Below, piece by piece: positions 61,075 to 64,000 of a DNA stretch of 64,000 nucleotides. Each line of letters starts with the position of its first letter. Within the stretch, counting starts at the first letter, position 1. This stretch comes from JBGAJN01 sp044224905 (GTDB lineage Bacteria; Verrucomicrobiota; Verrucomicrobiia; Limisphaerales; JBGAJN01). The translations under genes were made by a program, and so were the position numbers. A model generated the notes under the pieces. It did not search any database. It was not told where the DNA came from and was given only the letters and a program-made list of their open reading frames with translations. The stretch is taken from positions 186,001 through 250,000 of the forward strand of contig JBGAJN010000002.1 in the NCBI GenBank assembly GCA_044224905.1, read 5' to 3'.

Positions 61075-61620
61075 TTACTTCAAAAGGCCCATCAACACTG
61101 CCGTGGCTTCCTGGCGGCGATTGAGCACCTGACGCAATTCTTCCTGAGCCTTCTCGAGCTTGGCTTCGCGTTCCTTGCGGGAAGCGCGGAACTTTTGGAG
61201 CTTGGCTTCGATTTCTTCAGGCGTGGCTTTCGCTTCAAGAGCTTTCTGCAACGCTTCGGCATCGGGATTCGGCTCGCCGCCAAACGGGCTGGGGCCACGA
61301 CTCCGTCCGCTATCACCGCCAGTAGTTCCGCCACCACCAGGAGGACGACCGCCGAAACCGCCGCCGCCACGGGTGTCGCGTTGAGCGGTGAATACTTTCT
61401 CGATCCGCTCCGAGATCAGCTTCCATTCGCCGTCGTCTTTGACTTCGAACTGTTCCTTCATCCGTTCGAGCATTCGCGTACGGAACTCGTCGGGATTGAA
61501 ATTTCCACGGGACGGACGGTCGGATTTCTTTTTCTCCTCTTGCGCGGTAGCGCGATTCACGCCGGATGTCAGCACGGCAGCGGTAAGGGCAAGCAGAGCG
61601 AACTGGTGGATCTTCTTCAT
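61075..61620 (-). CDS. Small secreted Lys/Glu-rich protein, unknown
   Basis: 181 residues from the ATG at 61620. Signal peptide about 1-27. A helical, charged region (MLERMKEQFEVKDDGEWKLI) precedes a Gly/Pro/Arg-rich segment and a Glu/Lys coiled-coil-like C-terminus (EEIEAKLQKFRASRKEREAKL). No known domain. It ends 34 bases before gspE on the same strand, so it may be the first gene of the secretion operon and a possible substrate or accessory protein. Confidence 0.65.
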   Translation of the reverse strand: MKKIHQFALLALTAAVLTSGVNRATAQEEKKKSDRPSRGNFNPDEFRTRMLERMKEQFEVKDDGEWKLISERIEKVFTAQRDTRGGGGFGGRPPGGGGTTGGDSGRSRGPSPFGGEPNPDAEALQKALEAKATPEEIEAKLQKFRASRKEREAKLEKAQEELRQVLNRRQEATAVLMGLLK

Positions 61621-61747
61621 AGTGTTTGTCGGTTGTTTTTGGGTGCAACGGCGGCTCCGCGACGAGCGGGTCCGCAATTATTCACCACCCATGTGCACGT
61701 CGCGTGCCATGCGGGATTTTGTGGGCTTTTCGCGCACTGCGAAACAT

Positions 61748-61798
61748 TTGCGCGCACTTGTTGCGCAGTTGAAAGAGTGAGTTGCGCAAGCCTTGCGC
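61748..61798. promoter_or_regulatory. Four TTGCGC direct repeats upstream of the secretion operon
   Basis: TTGCGC occurs at 61748, 61761, 61782 and 61793, and two copies also form a TTGCGCA/TGCGCAA inverted pair. They lie about 130-180 bases before the first gene of the array (start 61620), within a gene-free stretch of 233 bases, so they could be an activator binding site. The spacing is irregular, so this is weak evidence. Confidence 0.35.
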
Positions 61799-61853
61799 TG
61801 GAGAAGTGCTTTCGAAGCCGAAGGAATTGAGGTCGGAGAACTGAGCGCCCGAT

Positions 61854-63341
61854 TCACTTCCAGACGCGCGCCAGGGCGGCGAGTTCGGTGGGTGGCGCGC
61901 CGAAACGATTGCTCAAGCCGCGAGTGGATTTTTCGCGGGCAACGGAGGCACTGAGTTCGATCGCCCCGCGCAACCGCGGCTCATGGGGATGACGATCCTC
62001 GTAACGGAGCAGTTCCGCGAGCAAATCCACCGTCACACCGGAAGCGTCCCATTCGTCGAGCAATGCTTGAACTGCAGGAGTGGCGACTGCTTCCACTTCG
62101 GCGAGTTCACTCACGCGATTCGCCGGCAACGCCTCCGCGAGGTCGTTCAATCCGCGCAATATAATATGGTGATAAACCGTGCGGGCGTTGTGTGCGTCGA
62201 TCCAGCGACCATTCGCCACCTGCCCCGGCGCGACGCCCACGCGGAATTTTTTCAGCGCCGCATCGAGATACGTCGCATCGCTGGTAGCGCGGAAAGCGCG
62301 CCCAAGAAGCGTGACCGAGAAGGCGTTGTAGTTGAAATTCGGGCAACACTTCTGCGTGCGCGCCCAGTCGGCAGCGCGCAAACCAGCCTTAATCCATGCG
62401 GTGTTGGTGAAGGTTTGGCCCGCCTGCAGCAACGCCGCGCCGCACACGCCGGTGTCGAATTGCGTTCCGCCAGTGGGATCGACGCTGATCAACCAACCGT
62501 CTTTGATTTCGCCTTTTCCCTGCGCGAGTAACTTCTCGGTCATCTCGCCGAAGCGGATGTTTTCGCCGCGCAGATCAGGGAACGGGAAAAAGCCGCTCGG
62601 TTGCTGCGCGCGTTCCATGATCGTGCAGGCGCCGGTCGCGACGCGATCAAGCATCGACAGTTGCTTGGGCTGATGTCGTTCCACGGCGGCGCGGATGTCG
62701 CAAATGGCGGAGACGATGCCGGCGTAGAATCGCAGCATGTTTTTACCGACGGGTCGACCGCTTGAAATTTCGCGCACCGCTTTCGATTCGCTCGCGAGAG
62801 CTTTGAGGAAAATGTCGACTGCCTCGGCTTCGCTGTTTTTTTTAATGGGCGCCCGCTTGCCGTGTCGACGGGCATCGGGCAGGCCCGCTTGATCGCCGAG
62901 CGCCTCGCGCCATTTCGCTACGGCATCGCGCACGGCTCCGGCATCGTCGGCAGCAAGCGCAGCTTCGAAAGCAGGCTTCACCGCGTCCGCTGCTTTTAAG
63001 AGAGCAGGGGTGGGATGGAAAATCTTTTGCCCATCAACCGCCCAACCGCCGGGATCGATGCCAACGGCGACTTCAATTTCTCGAACGAGTTTCTCTGCGC
63101 CGGCGTTGTCGTTGGCGGCGAGTTTTTCTTTCACCTTCTTGGCGGCCGCTTCGATGCGGGCGACGAGTTTGCGGTCATTCGTTTCGCGACCCAGTTGGTG
63201 AGCGAGTCGAAGTCGGGACTCCATTTCCGTCGCGAGGCTGCTGGGTTCGCTCTGCGTCACCTTGTCCGCGGCAGGAGCGGTCTGGAGCGAAAGCTGCAGC
63301 GCGAGCGCGATGGCGAGCCAGACGGGAAGAGTCATCGACAT
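61854..63341 (-). CDS. Secreted helical protein, possible alpha/alpha-toroid, unknown
   Basis: 495 residues from the ATG at 63341. Signal peptide about 1-25. The N-terminal half is charged and helical (KKVKEKLAANDNAGAEKLV). The second half has helix pairs with motifs such as FDTGVCGAALLQAGQTF, WARTQKCCPNFNYNAFSVTLLG and IDAHNARTVYHHIILRGLNDLAE, reminiscent of six-hairpin glycosidases or lyases. I see no convincing catalytic pair. It could be a secretion substrate. The family is not recognised. Confidence 0.6.
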   Translation of the reverse strand: MSMTLPVWLAIALALQLSLQTAPAADKVTQSEPSSLATEMESRLRLAHQLGRETNDRKLVARIEAAAKKVKEKLAANDNAGAEKLVREIEVAVGIDPGGWAVDGQKIFHPTPALLKAADAVKPAFEAALAADDAGAVRDAVAKWREALGDQAGLPDARRHGKRAPIKKNSEAEAVDIFLKALASESKAVREISSGRPVGKNMLRFYAGIVSAICDIRAAVERHQPKQLSMLDRVATGACTIMERAQQPSGFFPFPDLRGENIRFGEMTEKLLAQGKGEIKDGWLISVDPTGGTQFDTGVCGAALLQAGQTFTNTAWIKAGLRAADWARTQKCCPNFNYNAFSVTLLGRAFRATSDATYLDAALKKFRVGVAPGQVANGRWIDAHNARTVYHHIILRGLNDLAEALPANRVSELAEVEAVATPAVQALLDEWDASGVTVDLLAELLRYEDRHPHEPRLRGAIELSASVAREKSTRGLSNRFGAPPTELAALARVWK

Positions 63342-63465
63342 GCCAAGGATAACGCTCGGGCGAACGCGGAAGTTACGAAAAGAAGCGCAATCGCCGTTGT
63401 TACAAGCGAACGGTCGACGGCACTTCAATTTCCGATACGCCGCGCCGACCGCGCGGAGGGACCGC

Positions 63466-63999
63466 TTACTTCAGCGCGCTTTCGACCATCTTCTTGAAAT
63501 CGCTCACGGCACCTTTGGCCACGCCGGCGGGGCCGGTCATCTTGATGAAGACGTGACCTTGTTCGCCTTCCACAATGCCGCCGAAGAGCATCGCATCGGG
63601 AATCGTCGTCTTGGGGCCGCCGGGCATGCCGCTGGAGTAAGCGCCTTCAGCGGTGACGTAAGTGACCTTCGTTTTACCAACTGATGTCGCTTCGGTTTTC
63701 TTCTGCTTGAGTTCGGTGAACTGGCCAAGCCAGCGGTCGATGTTTGCTTGCGTGCCGCCTGCGCCGCCGGGGCCGAAATAGAAGAACACGACTTCCGCGC
63801 TGGCTTTGGCGTCGCCGACTTTGAACTGCGCCGCGCGCATGGAGGAAGTCGGTTCTACCGTTTCCCAAGACGCGGGTTTGGTGAAGGTGAATTCGCTGAC
63901 TTTAAACTTCGCGTCGGCCGCTTGGGCGGTGCGCGTCACGAACAGGGAGCTGGCGCTGATAACGGCAGCCACGAGCAAGAGAGAAAATTGTTTTCGCAT
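63466..63999 (-). CDS. Secreted protein of about 150 residues, unknown
   Basis: 177 residues; the ATG at 63999 is the last base triplet fully inside the window. Signal peptide about 1-27 (ending AQAA). The mature part has FTFTKPASWETVEP, VVFFYFGPGGAGG, IDRWLGQFTELKQ and VFIKMTGPAGVA, a strand-helix pattern seen in small periplasmic or lipoprotein-like domains (PsbP-like resemblance is weak). No function can be assigned. Confidence 0.65.
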   Translation of the reverse strand: MRKQFSLLLVAAVISASSLFVTRTAQAADAKFKVSEFTFTKPASWETVEPTSSMRAAQFKVGDAKASAEVVFFYFGPGGAGGTQANIDRWLGQFTELKQKKTEATSVGKTKVTYVTAEGAYSSGMPGGPKTTIPDAMLFGGIVEGEQGHVFIKMTGPAGVAKGAVSDFKKMVESALK

Positions 64000-64000
64000 G

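Noticed and set aside
1..64000. CRISPR arrays, tRNA or rRNA genes, IS elements or prophage
   Set aside because: No regularly spaced repeats, no cloverleaf or rRNA signatures, no transposase or integrase motifs were found.

Overview
The window is GC-rich bacterial chromosome, best explained as a Verrucomicrobiota genome (Pedosphaera/Limisphaerales-like), although Planctomycetota share many of these families. The evidence is two PSD1 (DUF1549/DUF1553 cytochrome)-DUF1501 pairs, two ECF-type sigma factors with membrane or FecR/LamG partners, ThuA proteins, a secreted sulfatase, CGPSR-type sulfatase chemistry, a hopanoid-type cyclase and HpnA. I see no rRNA, tRNA, CRISPR array, insertion sequence or prophage. 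The assignment rests on gene content only.

Layout. 1-3.0 kb: two co-oriented ABC exporter half-transporters, one cut by the window edge. 3.1-7.2 kb: a GNAT-like membrane-anchored protein, then a minus-strand unit of cysteine desulfurase, a DCC-family thiol protein and a class II terpene cyclase. 7.3-11.7 kb: a plus-strand five-gene cluster encoding a GcvH-like lipoyl carrier, a CobW-type GTPase, a small HdrA-like Cys protein, an 8Fe ferredoxin and a radical SAM enzyme; most of its junctions hold short repeats. This is my main candidate for an undescribed system. 11.8-19.3 kb: recF, an NHL-repeat protein, an EF-hand protein, a Fur regulator, a DUF2007-like protein, a sulfatase and a CocE/NonD hydrolase. 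19.5-37.4 kb: surface and degradation-type genes, including two DUF1501/PSD1 pairs, tandem ThuA paralogues, two sigma-factor operons and an enolase-superfamily enzyme. 37.5-45.3 kb: a glutaredoxin, an orphan flagellin, holB, xylA, a GAF histidine kinase and hpnA.

45.4-61.6 kb is one long minus-strand array, read from high to low coordinates: a small secreted protein, GspE, a 65-residue copy of the GspF N-terminus, GspF, GspG, GspH, GspI, GspJ, GspK, a PilM/GspL-like protein, a GspM-like protein, a GspC/PilP-like protein, and a secretin divided between two genes, followed by a membrane histidine kinase and an NtrC-family sigma-54 activator. Many stop/start codons overlap by 1-4 bases, so it is probably one operon encoding a type II secretion-like machine with its own two-component system. 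Two secreted proteins of unknown function close the window.

How the parts may work together (inference): the secretion machine would export the signal-peptide proteins and hydrolases that are abundant here, and the sigma-factor operons would control cell-surface PSD1/DUF1501 systems. The terpene cyclase and HpnA point to hopanoid or related triterpenoid membranes. The lipoyl/iron-sulfur/radical SAM cluster looks like a redox or sulfur-transfer module whose substrate cannot be read from sequence.
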